From NCBI RefSeq assembly GCF_002234675.1, contig NC_019879.2, forward strand, positions 23,927,855 through 23,991,854: DNA of 64,000 bases. Reading direction: 5' to 3'. The position numbers were made by a program, and so were the translations under genes. Below the pieces are notes generated by a model. The model saw only the letters and a program-made list of their open reading frames with translations, ran no database searches and was not told where the DNA came from. Shown here piece by piece: positions 37,641 through 50,489 of the stretch (within the stretch, counting starts at the first letter, position 1; each line of letters begins with the position of its first letter). The stretch comes from Oryzias latipes. Taxonomy: Eukaryota > Chordata > Actinopteri > Beloniformes > Adrianichthyidae.

Positions 37641-38836
37641 ATCGATTTTACCCGTGCATCTTTTACACTATCTTTTATTCAAACTTTCACGGACTTTGAC
37701 ATATATCTGGATATTTTCTGCCATAAATCAAAGCATCGATCAAACCTTTTTTTCTTCAAAAGAGCCGTCATCTCTCTGTGTATCAAACTGACTGACGTCT
37801 GAGCACCTTTCAACAGCTGGAACTTTTCTCCTCCCAGACGAGAGCTGAAGGTCTGGCAGAATAATCACACACTCCCAAGTTTCAACTACAGGGTCTGACC
37901 ACAGGCTTCCCTGTCATCCAAACTCTATTGCAATTGTCTGATCGTAGACATTCCGACTCTTTTCTTGCTATTCCACCGCACAGACACCACAAACTCCATG
38001 ACAGAAACTGTCAATTCGGGCAAAACCAACCAAAGCATTTTAACATAAAACATGAAAACTAACAAGCATGAAATGGTGTGGCTGCCCCCAAAGCACATTG
38101 TTGAGAACAAGCAAACAAGCCCAGATGTTTGAGCTGGCTTTGAAAATGTGCAAACTCATTAAGAACGTTTTAATGCCTGAGCCTGCAGTATACAAGCATG
38201 AGAGAGTGAATCTTTACAAGCTACCTGTGTGCATCAAAGAGGGCTGCATCTGTTAAAGACAGGCCTCGACGCGCCTCAGATCCACAATTAGCAAATACTA
38301 CCAAATATGCATAAAAGCAAAGCTAGGGGGTGGAACGCCGAATGCATTTCAGGTTTGTTTTTGAACTTGAGAAAAAGTCACAGTTAATACCTAGTGATTC
38401 TTTAACAAAATGAATAAATCTGCTGCTGTCCCCACAAAAGAGTTGAATTCAGTGAGGCTTACGTGAAGAAAAAAGCTCCCTAAGTATGATCCCACCCTCC
38501 CCTTACAAACCCACCTCCAGAAGTTACCACCTATCCGTCTCACAGTCTAAGAGCAGTGTCATTTTAGAGCGTCAACCCACCTCTGGAATTTCAGAGGGGA
38601 AGAAGGAGAAGCAAATTATGGGACACAGACTTCAGCTGCAGCACTGAAAAGAGACTGAAAAAGAAAAGTTTTATTTTGTAGTCTGGATTTAAAGGGTTTT
38701 TTTTATGATTTTTTTTTTTGCAATAACCCAACAGAGATCTGCTCCCATCTAGAAAGTTTTATGACAGTAAATCATTTGGAGGAACAGATAGAACATCCAG
38801 ACCAAAGCCTGTCTTTGTGGGAAACAAACTTCAGTC

Positions 38837-41800
38837 ATGCAGCCATTCACTTTGATCGGTGTGCTTTTTCTCCTGCTCCACATTTCAAGCAGCTCAAACG
38901 CTCACAGGTAAGTGGGTCGGATGAAGGAAAGTTTGGAGATGATTTTTTTTTTACTCAACTTTCTAGGATAAGAACTGGAAATACTTTTAAAGAAGCTTTT
39001 GTCTCAAGTCAGACACATTTTCATCTACTGCTTCATAGCCTCTCCAATTGCAGAAAAAACATCAATTAAATCAGGACAAGGAACCTGATAACCCCTAAAA
39101 ACTTTAGCTCAGTTTTTTCTCACAATGCACAAAAATGTAAAAGTGTTTTCTAAACTTTTTTATGACAGAAAAGCAGTTGTTTTGATGGCATGCACATGCG
39201 GCCCAGAGTGTGTGACAGCTAAAAGCGGCATGGCAACTGTAAATAACCAAAGAGCACCTGTCGCACTTCAGAGTTTCCTCCTGCGAGGACTATTCTGGTG
39301 GATTTCCTATCAAGTCTCAGATTCCTGAAGACCTACTGACCAAAGATTCAGATTCTTTTCATTTTTATTATCAGAGTTTGATCTACAGCTGAATTATGAA
39401 CAAGCCCCCCCCCCCCCCCCCCCTTGCATCCTTGGATTCGCTCACCACTCCAGAAATTAATCAACAGGCTGAAAACACACAGCTGCAACAGCATCTCCAA
39501 AGAATAAAGTAATCCTGACTAATTAACCCCAACTCAGAATAACTACATGAAGATTTTCACCCGAGTAAAAGATCAAAGAGGCGCTGAAATTGGAGTGGTG
39601 TGTGGGGCTTCAATGTGTGACACAGGAAGTGTCTGATTAGTGTGTTTTTCTCCCGCTCCTCCTTCCTGTCAGCTGGCTGTTGCTCCACGGGGGCACCACA
39701 TCTATCACCAAACAAGCCTTCAATGAAACTTTTTACATCAGATGTTTGCTTTGGGGGGCCATTTAAAAAGGGAAACTGGAAAGGCTGTGCAAACAAGAAC
39801 TTGATGTATTTGTGAACCAAAGGAATACAAAAAGACTTGACAACAGGGAACAAACCTCTGTTTCTGCGCCGCAATTGAGATAATATTTCACAGAAATAAA
39901 GTTTGATTTGTAGATCGACGCTTTGCATTCTAACCCGAGTGTCTTTAAATAAAAAATTAAAGCAGGGAGCGGCATGGAATGGCCCAGCAATCACTAAATA
40001 CCCCCTTTTGACCCGCCCTCACTAGCTGATTGACTGTTAAACTCTCCCCTTCTGTTTCTGCCATCCTGGTCATAGTTGCATGACACAACTACATGTTAAA
40101 AAAAAGACTTTTTTGTTGGTTTTATCGCCATAGCAACTGTTTATTTTTTGATTGCCTGAGGGTGACGAACAGGTCAATAAAATGTTTTTTACAAGAATCT
40201 GCAACAAAAACTTTTTGATTTCCTTGACAACTGAGATTTTGTGTTGACCACGCCCACATTTCTAATATCTTCATATCACATGTCATATAATTTCCTTCAG
40301 CTTGAGCCAACAATTCATGTAATGAGTTTTCAGAATATTCCGGTAAAAATGTACGAGCAATAAAGAAATACCACTTTAGTGTGCTCATCACGCTAATGCC
40401 GTTAAAGATCAACAACTTTTAACACCAACATTGTTTTCCTAAGTAGCTTTCAAATGATGCTCAGCGAGTTAGGAGGTAACAGACTGAAATTCATAGAATC
40501 AGTTTAAATTCGTAGAAGGTTCTAAAAGTGAAGGGGAAAATTCAAGATAGTGGCTTTTTCCTGAGGTCAAAGGTCAACAAAACTTCAGCTGTGGTTGTAG
40601 ACGTAAGCTCGTGGCATGTGTGTGTGATCGATTGAGCGAAACTTTTCTATTCTCATATTGTATGAAGAAGTTTTGCTGTGATATCATATTTTTTTGTGGG
40701 GAGGGGGTATTGCCAAAAAATTTTGTTTCACCAGGTAATAGATGCATGCACATTTTGGGGAATTTTGAGTATGTGGCAGGGGCCAAATTCTTGCTAAAAT
40801 TGAAAAAGAAGAATTGTAAAAACAATGGTGCTTGCAGTCCAGGACTGCTGTGGGACATAACAAGCCACATGTCTCACTTTCTACTGTTGACATCTTCTGC
40901 AAAGACACTACCGACAAGTCCTCACTGGAATCCAACCCGGAGTGTGTCGATACGGCAGGAGGCTGGAGTGTTGCTATGGCTGGAAGAAGAACACCAAAGG
41001 GCTGTGTGAGGGTAAGAAATGACCCTAAAGCCTGACTCTTCACCAACACTTTCTGACTACCGTAGTTAACTTGTATTGACAGTTTTTAGGATTGTGTGGC
41101 ATCCGAGCGCTTTTTCCACGGACGTTTAGGTCGGCTCTCTGGTGTTTTGTCCAAGCATCAAAATGATGTCTCATGCTTCTATAGCTAAACCTCTAATCCA
41201 AGCACTGGCATTTTAAAAACTATTAGAAGGTCACTCGGTAATTCAGTTCATCAGAGGAAGTCAATTATGTTCTTAAGTTCCTATCTCTCCACCAATTAAA
41301 CATACTTAAGGTTTCACTAGAGGGATAACAATTTCGATTCATGACCATAAAATTGAGGAAGCAAAGATCTATACAAGTAGAAAGTGGGGGGGGGGGGCAG
41401 TTTAAACCAAAAATGTGTGGTTTGACTGAAATCCATTCCTCGATGCCGCAGATATTCATGACTGTTTTTTTTTCTACATTTTAACTGTTTTACCAGCTCA
41501 TTGTGAGCACGGCTGCAAGCACGGCGAGTGTGTTGGCCCAAACAAATGCAAGTGTTTCCCTGGATACACAGGAAAGACGTGTAATCAAGGTGGGTCAAAT
41601 GAGGTCAGTCAAAGGGCGTCTAGAAAACCAGTTCCAAATAAACTAGTTTATGTCAACAAACACAATTTTTTTTATCCTGTCCCTCTGATAGACAGAAATA
41701 CAACGATTGCAAAGATGAGCAGAATGTCTGATGGGAGGTTGGATAAAACTGAAAATATTACATCTGCATCCAATAAAGTCTCTGTTTTAAGAGAATGGTT

Positions 41801-44800
41801 GAGTAGTGCTGCACACGTAGGCTGACACACAGATGGAAATTTGAGATTTGCCTCATTGTTGTCCTTTTTAAAGACCCACTCCAATTTAACTTCTGTTTTT
41901 AACATGTTCTTGTTGCATTTTTCTGATGATGGAGGATAAAGAAAACTGAGCTAAAAGCTGTATCTTGTTTTTGTAGATTTTTTTTTTTTTTACTTAGACA
42001 ATTTTTTGCCTAATTCTGATTTAAGACTATTTGGAAACGAGCAATAAAGACTTTCTGTGTGTGAAAATGAACACCATAATACCATTTTATGATAAAATAC
42101 TTAATACGGAATCCATTATTCAGTTGTACAAAGAATTACTGGTGGCATGCACCAAAATAGTGTAACATAGGACAAAAAAATAAATAAAAGGAAATAAATG
42201 TGCATTTATTAGAATATTTTTCTCTATTTTGACAAAATGTCAAAATTTATCATATTACTATTTAATGAAGTCTTTTAATCTGCTTAATTTGGTGGTTTAA
42301 AACAATTTCGGTCTGCTTTCAGGTGAAGATGACACTTCCAATCTTTCTTTTTTTTTCTAGATTCAAACGAGTGTGGTCTGAAACCTCGGCCTTGCGAGCA
42401 TCGCTGCATGAACACTTACGGTAGTTACAAGTGCTACTGTCTCAATGGTTACACCTTGATGCCGGACGGCTCTTGCTCCAGTGAGTCCCTAGTTTGCATG
42501 GCAAAAAATAAAGCAGCAGCTGTTCTGTGCGTGTCTGAAAATGTGCGCGTGCTGCGTTGATGTGTGCAGATTCCAGGACATGCTCTCTTGCTCACTGTCA
42601 GTACGGCTGCGAGGAAGTAGAAGGGGAGATCCGCTGCCTCTGTCCGTCTGCAGGCCTGCAACTGGGACAAGATGAGAGGACATGTGTGGGTAAGCTGTCC
42701 CTCACAAATGTTTTCATGTGTCTCATGCAAGTAAAGTTTGCATGAATGGAATGCATGATTGGACACACGCCTCAACATTTAGATCAATGTCAAAATTACT
42801 TTGTTGTAAAAAGAAAAACATTTAAAATTAGGCTGACTTTGGCTTCAGTGTTGTGTACATTCTAAGCATTTGTATTCTGGGAAAAAATACTAAATTGGGG
42901 TTTATTTTACATACTTTTGCATAATTGGCTTGTAAATCAGTGGTGTAATTAGGTTTTATATCTTCCCATAAAATTGCCTAAACTACAAAGGAGCCAAATT
43001 AACATGATCTCACAGGGGAAGTATTCAACCAGAGATATTCTCATTGATCTTACAGTTTTGAAAAAAAAAAGACTTAAAGCAAAACAAGAGCATGACTTTG
43101 CTTAAGTGCCAAACAGACTGCAAAAGAATAGGGTAACTTTAATCAACTGAACACACTGACATTTTTATCAAACAGTTATTGCTACAGCCAAGTAAAGAGT
43201 ATGTTGTCTGCAGCAGATAAAACATAACTGACTATAAGGTCGTGCAGTTATAAAAAATAGAGACATCTGAGGTCAAAAGGACCCCTAAGGTGAACTGGGG
43301 GGAAGAATAACTGAAACATTTGTTTTTAAATATATAAAATATAATTTTAACTTTAATGTGTTCTCAGAGTTGTAGGAGGAAACTAGGGAGGGAATTAAAT
43401 TCCCGAGCAGCATTGTATGGCCCACAGGCACTGCCTCCATTTTTACCAGGCCTCACTAGCTGAGCAGATGGGGGGACTGTAACATTTGGGGAAAATTCAA
43501 GATGACGGCCTCTCCAAAGGTCAAAGGTCACCAAAACGTCAATTGTGGTCGTAGACTTAACCTGGTGGCAGGGGTGTGACATGTCATTATTGTCGTGGGA
43601 AAATGTGAAAATAGACAAATATCTGATTTTATCACAAAATGGTTGCAAAGCAATGGTCATCCCATAATATTTTCAAAACTTACTTTAGATATCCCCAACG
43701 TGTGTCTTTGGGTTTCATTTATGGGTTTTAACTATTTGTTTTTGAGCCCCATAAGAGATTGTGGATCATGTTCATTTTTTATATCTGTTTTTCTTATTTA
43801 CAACTCCAAAAATGTATTTTGAATGCGTACTAGGTGCATGCAAATTTTGGTGAGTTTTTGAGTATGTCACTCAAAGGCGCCGTAAGAAAGAAGAATTGCG
43901 AAAACAAGTCTTTTCAGAAGTGAGATGAAATATCAGACACTTCAGGAAAGCTTTGATTACAAAAAAGCATTTTTTTACAGGCCAGTTCCATGCTACTTAC
44001 TTTATGTTTCCCAAAAGGGAACCTTGGTAAACCTTGTGTACACTTAAAATTGAAATAAACCTACAGTTTGAAGAGAATTTTTACAAACAACAAAAAAGCT
44101 CAATTTAATTAACCTTGTTTTATTTTTTACTCTAATAGATATTGATGAATGCATAACTGGGAAGAACCTTTGTCCCTACAACAGACAATGTGTCAACACC
44201 TTTGGAAGCTACTATTGCAAGTGCCAGGATGGCTATGATTTGAAATACATGAATGGCAAATATGACTGTCTAGGTAAGAACCACAAGGAAGTGTTATGAA
44301 CAGGAAACATCTACAGAAGTTTCTACCTTTGACTGTAAAAACAGACGTCTTCCTCTTCCAGATCTAGATGAGTGTGTGTCCAGTACCCACAAGTGCAGCC
44401 GCCACGCCGTTTGTCTGAACACTCATGGTTCCTACAAGTGCAGGTGCAACTCTGGCTTCCGAGGGAACGGCTTTGAATGCTCCGGTGAGATTAAGGATCT
44501 GCAACACTGATTAAAATCATTTTTTAAAAGATGCAAAATACATCAAAACACATGTTTAAGATCTCTTTCAAACGACAGAGTCAGTCAGACGGGTCTGAAG
44601 CAGTTTCACAGCTGCAGAATTTACTCAGACTCTTTAACCATTAGAAAATACAAGTCCTGCCAAGACTGGTTTCCTGCTCTTTTACAGGCTTTACCATTAG
44701 ATGAACACAAATTGAAAATGCAGTTGTGCAAATATCCAGCTCTCTGAGGGAAAAAAAAAAGCTGGAGGAAAGACGGAGCTGGAGCAGGAGGAGCCAGATG

Positions 44801-47800
44801 TTTCCAAATGACATGTATTTCAGGTCAGGGGTTTTAGTGTAAATGCAGATGCCTTTATTTTTTTGTAGCTAAGCCATTTTATCAGAGACCGTGGGATGGA
44901 GACAAAGGCAGTGCAGATTATTCCCTCAATGGTGAGCCTCTAAAATGCCACTTCACTTTTCCACTCAGTGCCATGCAACCTCATCTGTTCACTTCCTCAT
45001 TCCTACTTTTCCAAACACCTCCTTACTCTTCCTGTGTCTGGATGTGACGAATGCACACAGCATCTGCACCTTAAAGACCCACTCCGATCATCTTTTGAGC
45101 TATGACCTATGATCTGAAAGCTTTTCCGGAAGACTTTTAATTACGATAATGGCATTTTTTGCCAGAATCTAAAAACCTGTGTCGTTGTTGTGTTTTTCAA
45201 CCAGTGTGCACACTAGTGTTCCGTGTGAGATGATCATGTGTGCGGAAATGACTAATTACTCATTTTTACTGATCCAAAAACATTTATGACCACATTTGTC
45301 AAAAAAGGCGCAGGTTTCACACTAAGCAGTTTGCCGACATCTTTGTGGAGCTCTTTAAAACGAATGCACCAGATCTCTCAGCATCTTCCGAGTCTTTCAT
45401 AAGGGCGGGAAAAAATGTTTAACGGTAGCTCCTCCCACATGCGGTGGGGGCGTCAGGTTTCTAAACGCACTTTTGGACAAACATCCAGCAGCAACTTTGA
45501 CGCGTGTTAAATCAAAGGTGGAGGACGGCAGTTAGATGCGCAAATCGCATTCAATGTAAACAGACAATTGATTTAAATGAAGCGCACGGAGGGAGGGAGG
45601 GGGGGAGGGAGAAGGGAGGGGGTGCAATCTGTGAAAGGTCTCTGTGCAGAATCGGGGATAGTGATCCCTACGGATTACCCCTGCAACCCTAGTAGCTTCC
45701 GGTGTCCGACTGTGTAAAAAGTGACTCAAATTAAGAAGCTCAGAGACGTAAGACTTTCCAGCATCAGGACCACTGCATTTCACTACAGTTCCCATGATGC
45801 ATTGCATTAATGTTCCAGCTTCTCTTACTGCGCTGTTGTTAGCTGTTGTGAAGCACAAGAAGCGCAAACATCTGTTCTAAAAGTCTGCAAAGCTTCTTAA
45901 TGAAATTTAGAAACAGTTTAGTCCTCCTTCAAGTGTGTTGCATTTGTGTGTTGGAGAACAAAGGAATTAAAGTCAAAGATTTCAGTTTTTGGTCCAAGTC
46001 ATCTTTGTAAAAGAAACAGCTGATTTCTGATCATGTTTATTTGAAGGGAATTCAATTTTAGCCTTCAATCACTTTTGAAAAACTTAAGGTTCCGTTTAAA
46101 TATAAGAAATAACAAAATAAAAGAAACGGGATTAAGGTAAAGTGGGCAACAGACACATTTAACTAAAAAGAAACAATTTAATCACCCAAAAATAAAAACA
46201 ACATTTTTGTTAAAGTTACATTTTTGATTTAGACTAAAGAAAAACAAATAAAACTTCAGCGTGTTCATTTTTTGTGTAGTTACAACTGAACTTATAAACA
46301 CGAATATAATGATTTTTAATACAATTTTTGTCTAATATTTATCAAACATGCTGCACCTATTTATTTAAAAATTACAGTTACTTTTGCACAAACATAAAAA
46401 ATAGGTCTATTTAAAAAATTAAATTACCGTTTAGAAAGAATGTCCTTTTATTTAGGTTTTGTGAAGTTTACATGAAATTGCATTTTAATAAACAGGAGGG
46501 GGAAAAACACCTGGGCCAATTTTCAGTTGAAAATTATTATTAAAAACCATTGCAACTTTAAGGAAAAACAGCTGAAACTTCAAACTTTTTGTTTGAACGT
46601 GAGATCGAGGAGAAACTACAACAAGAGTTTCTCTTTTTTTTTCATCTTTGGTTGCTGATGTGCCGCAAGATTTTTGTCAAAGAAAAAGTGTACCTTGGCT
46701 TTAAAAAGGTTGGAAAAAAACTGGGCTGGGACATCGTTGCAGCAGAGCGGTGGTAGTTCATTAAAAATTCCGCTCTGAGTTGTGGGCAGCACGCTTGACA
46801 CGACGCAACCCCGCCCCCCTTCCCCTTCATGATCCCAACCTATTTTCGACATCAAAAATAAGCTTTTACTCAAATGGCATTTTCTGTTGTACCAGAATTA
46901 TCTATTTGAATAAAGAAATACTCAGAAATGCAATTTGAGCTTATATTTCTTGATACATGTCAGTAAAAAGGCCACAAGAACATTTTAAAAGCGCCAAAAA
47001 CTATTTTCATCAGAGTGGGTCTTTAACACAAAAGCATGACCGAGGGTGCATGTCTGTGCACTGAAAAGACTAATTTATCCCGAGGAATGCTTCCTCTGCA
47101 TGCAGTCCTGAATGTTGCCATCAAATGTGCATCTTTAGGAGCGCAGCTAATGTGGAAAAGTACTCAATCAACAAACTTGTAAGTAACTGAAAGGATGTTA
47201 ATAAGAGAATACATCCGCACAGCACACACAAACAACACAGCTGCTAAAACGCTTTTTATGATGGAGAATCCATGTGTGTAATCTGATTCCTTTTTCCTGC
47301 CCGCAGCCATTCCAGACTCCCAAGTGAGGCCGGTGATTCTGGGAGGTGAGCTGAGCAAAGAGGACATCAAAAACGCCATACCTGAACCGGCTGCGACAGC
47401 CTCTCCAAAGATCCCACAGCAGCCTTTTGACTATGATGGAGAGGTCTACGTTGGCAACCACATGGATAAAAAGGCAGAAGAATTACCTCAAGAGGAAGAG
47501 GAGGAGGAGGATGAAGAAGAAGAGGTGGAAGACAACAAGCTCAATTCAAGGGGAGATGTTTTCAGTAAGTTGCTGTTGTTTTGGGGGGAATGGATCCACA
47601 GTGGGTGGCCGACAGAACGCTTGGTGACCAAACTGAGTTTGTTTTAACAGGGATTGTGTTCTCCTGCCTGCATAGCACCTGGAACATTAAGTAAACACAG
47701 GTTTAACCTTTTGAACACAGAAAAATAGGACCTGTTACTTCAGGTTTCCCTCCAACTCTGAGCGGTTTCATTCATTCCGGCTAAAAAGTAGATCAAATCT

Positions 47801-49929
47801 GAATAAAAGCCATCAATTTAACGAAAATAAAAACACAATTGACAAAAAGAATAAATGACACACTCATAAAGTAGTTTGTCTTTACTTGGAGTAAAACGTT
47901 AACTTTAATATGAACTAAAAGACCAAAAACCAAAATGGAGCAAGCATTAGCTCTCCGCTAACAAGAGGAGACAGGTTCCAGGACATTCATCACCTCTACA
48001 CAGGAATCTCCCTCTTCTGACATGAGAAGACTCAAGGTCAAAATTCTTCTTTTTTTTCTCTTCACTGCTTTACCGTCCCTCAAGAGGGGGCTGAGGGAGG
48101 GACGGGCAGGTTCAAAATCCCTGAGCCTTTTATTATGCTTTTTTCAAAAACAGCTGTTGTGCTAACAGATTTGAGTCCCCGCGGGGATGTCTGTCATCAG
48201 GCCTCTAGACCCCTGCAACACCAGCCCACTTTAACTAAGCTGGTTCAATCCCACCAGCTGTCAATCAACTGAGTGCCAAAGGCTGTATGTCGACGGGTGA
48301 TTTGCTGCAAAAGCTTTAAAAGTTTGGTAGGACTTGAATCCTAAAGTTGTAGTTGCATATTAGGTCATTAGACCGAAGCAGGTCTACACATGAATGTTGA
48401 AAAAAACTACCTTTACATCTATAAAGAAAATGTTGAATGTAAGGCCTAACATAAAGAAGATAAAGCTATTTTTAAAATTTGACTGGTAATGCATGATTAT
48501 AAACAACTCAGTTTAATCATTGACTAATATGAACAATAAGCAGCTGATGGTGGATTAATACAAAGAAGCAACAGCAGATATAAGTATTACATAAAAAGCA
48601 TCCAAATATTAATCATGTTATGTAAATTAAGAAGAACAGACAACATTTAACCCCTTAATTCCTGAATGTATTTTAAACTATGAAAAAAATATTTTTGCTT
48701 TCTTGTAAATGCTAAATTAAATTAAGTTTGGAGCAGTAGCAGCATAATTGCATCAAACCACTTCACCTGATCTTCAATTAAAAATAAGGTTAAGCAATTA
48801 CTGGGTAAACAAAATGCAAACATTGTACCTTATGTGTGATGAACATAAAGTAGTAAAATGTTGAAATATGGGCACACAAGCAAACATGTTGCTCCTAATG
48901 TTACACATGAGAGATGAGAGAGTTCTAGTACCTCTGTATTTGCCTGTATTACATACATGTTGATGCATTTATTCAAAACTCAATGGCTTTTTTCTGACAA
49001 ATACTGCTTTTTTGGTTCCATCATAAACATACAGTTTCACAGGAGTTTGAGTCTGTGTTTGGCCCAGCCAAGGACATCAAGGAAATCCAAGTTGGACAAA
49101 CTCAGGATGGTAATTCAACATGTTGTCAGAGTTGTAGATTGTTGATTGAGACGTTTTTGCGTAATTTTATGTTGTTGTTGTTTCTTGCTATGCACTGTAG
49201 AGTATTTCTTAGACTGCAACTTCGATCAGGGAGGATGTGAATGGGTCCAAGACAAGACAGATGACATGGATTGGACTGTGGCGTACCATAGTAATGGTAA
49301 CAAAACAAGGACACTCACACTTTTTTTTCATGCACAGATACAGATATTTATGAGTATTTAACTCTCTCAGGTGGGTACTTCATGGCTTTGAGTGGGCTTG
49401 TTGGGGAAAAAGAGGATGTGGCCAGGTTAAAGCTGCTTCTCAGTGACCGGACCCAGCAGGCCAGCTTCTGCCTCATGTTTGACTACCGCATACTGGGCCA
49501 AAATGTGGGAACATTAAAGGTGCTGCTGGAGAACAACGCTTATCCGGTTTGGGAGCAGGGTCAAAGCAAAGAAGAAGGTTGGCAGACAGAGCTCCTGTCT
49601 GTGGCCTGGACAGAAAAGGCTCCACAGTCTGTGAGTTCCTGTTCTTTTATTTTTTTTTAACTTCATAAGTATTAAGACTTCTTTAACCAAAAATTTGCAA
49701 ATGTGTAAGACATAAATGTTTCATCAAAAGCCCAACACTCATGACCACAAGTACTACTTTAAAAAATGACCATTTTGGAAGTGTTTTTTTTTGTCTCTAA
49801 TTTAAATATGGTTTGGAATAGATCGTCTTTGAAGCGCGGCGTGGAAAAGGTGTTGGAGGTGAAATAGGGCTGGATAATGTTGCGCTGACCTCAGGGCTCT
49901 GTCAAGAGGATGCCAGTCCAATCTTCTGA
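38837..49929 (+). CDS. egfl6: EGF-like domain multiple 6 (secreted matrix protein)
   Basis: Secreted extracellular-matrix protein with EGF repeats, an RGD integrin-binding site and a MAM domain. Thirteen coding exons: 38837-38907, 40905-41011, 41497-41589, 42361-42480, 42570-42689, 44139-44273, 44362-44484, 44869-44931, 47307-47564, 49035-49109, 49201-49296, 49371-49630, 49822-49929. They total 542 residues (human 553) and all phases close. Exon 1 gives a signal peptide ([17 protein letters not shown]). Exons 2-3 hold the cysteine-rich CCYGW start and a first EGF; exons 4-7 hold four more EGF units, several with the calcium-binding D-x-D-E-C pattern. Exon 9 has a long Glu/Asp run followed by RGD. 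Exons 11-13 form the MAM domain ([11 protein letters not shown]). Neighbours TMSB4X and RAB9A agree with human synteny. Confidence 0.95.
39405..39423. repeat. Poly-C tract
   Basis: Nineteen consecutive C in EGFL6 intron 1; a G12 run occurs at 41386-41397 in intron 2. Confidence 0.9.
39667..40830 (+). repeat. Dispersed repeat family 2, copy X (longest)
   Basis: Two blocks in EGFL6 intron 1, 39667-40045 and 40525-40830, align to the two ends of copy Y (43385-43915) and, for the first block, to copy Z. The second block carries GAAAATTCAAGATAG, a DR1 motif at 40564-40576 and ends GAAGAATTGTAAAAACAA. The intervening 480 bp may be part of the family or unique. No known superfamily recognised. Confidence 0.65.
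40564..40576 (+). promoter_or_regulatory. DR1 nuclear-receptor motif in repeat
   Basis: AGGTCAAAGGTCA is a perfect direct repeat with 1 bp spacing, the site of HNF4 and PPAR/RXR-type receptors. Carried by repeat copy X; activity unknown. Confidence 0.5.
41868..41965 (-). mobile_element. MITE family 1, copy C (terminal fragment)
   Basis: TTTAAAGACCCACTCCAATT end followed by 'CATTTTTCTGATGATGGAGG', the family's 3' end read in reverse. Lies in EGFL6 intron 3. Confidence 0.65.
43385..43915 (+). repeat. Dispersed repeat family 2, copy Y (shortened)
   Basis: Aligns at its left to 39963-40045 (CATTGTATGGCCCA, CCTCACTAGCTGA) and at its right to 40525-40830 (GGGGAAAATTCAAGATGACG; GTGCATGCAAATTTTGGTGA). 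EGFL6 intron 5. Confidence 0.65.
43518..43530 (+). promoter_or_regulatory. DR1 nuclear-receptor motif in repeat
   Basis: AGGTCAAAGGTCA, identical to the site at 40564-40576 and in the same place within the repeat (copy Y). Confidence 0.5.
45072..47029 (+). mobile_element. MITE family 1, copy D, split by a large insertion
   Basis: The left end TTAAAGACCCACTCCGATCA and the right end GAGTGGGTCTTTAA are the clearest inverted ends of the family. Family sequence covers 45072-45195 and about 46680-47029. The 1.5 kb between starts with 'CACACTAGTGTTCCGTGTGA', typical of another fish hAT element, and includes a G-rich tract. EGFL6 intron 8. Confidence 0.7.
45588..45622 (+). repeat. G-rich tract, quadruplex candidate
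   Basis: Six or more G runs of three or longer within 35 bases, separated by single A or GAA. Meets the simple G-quadruplex pattern many times over. Confidence 0.7.
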
Positions 49930-50483
49930 CGATCTTCCCATGAGATCATCTGCCAAAGAAGACACATCAAGGATTGAGTTTCCTTTCCCTGTGAATTCTT
50001 CTTCTTACTGGAGTCTTTCAGAGTTCTTAAACAGTGCAGTCCCACTCTCAAAAAGAACATGTACAGTCAGTGCAGCTGACTTTATTTACCTGCTGCTACA
50101 TCACTCCGTTGGACACAATTAATTTTCTGAACAGTAACATACAGGACATATTTCTCAGGAAAAAAGTGGGGATACATTTAATATTGGCTTTAACACGATT
50201 GTGCACACACCTCGTTCACAACTGAAGTATTCTGCCAGATGGAATGTGAAATTAAGGGTGATTTAAAACTATAATCACAGAAAGTATTTTTGAAGGCTTT
50301 TTTGTTGTTATAATATCAGGATAATCAGTGAATTAATTGCATAAAATATGTGATGTATTCACTCATTAAACATTGTTTTCCAATCTTGCCAACCTTCCTT
50401 CTGTTTCTTCTTTTTAATGGAATAATATTTAGGTGAAATATACATAAAGTCTTACCAATGCTTTTAAGATAATGTTATCTGGC

Positions 50484-50489
50484 AATAAA
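50484..50489 (+). terminator. EGFL6 polyadenylation signal
   Basis: AATAAA about 555 bases after the EGFL6 stop; the only canonical hexamer I noted before the RAB9A promoter. Confidence 0.55.

Larger units (their letters stand above)
26800..38600. other. Gene-free interval TMSB4X-EGFL6
   Basis: About 11.8 kb with no recognisable protein-coding gene on either strand. It holds a 200 bp hAT MITE, a LINE-like fragment, an old LTR-element remnant, a piggyBac-like MITE and a Tc1-like element, separated by AT-rich unique sequence. Short open frames (for example 27843-28142) show no homology I know. Regulatory elements or non-coding RNAs could be present but cannot be called from sequence alone. Confidence 0.55.

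Noticed and set aside
36528-40000. Similar open frames at 36528-36800 (+) and 39557-39994 (-) that share protein sequence
   Set aside because: The similarity follows from DNA identity of repeat family 2 copies. No start context, splice sites or known domain; the frames end at different places.
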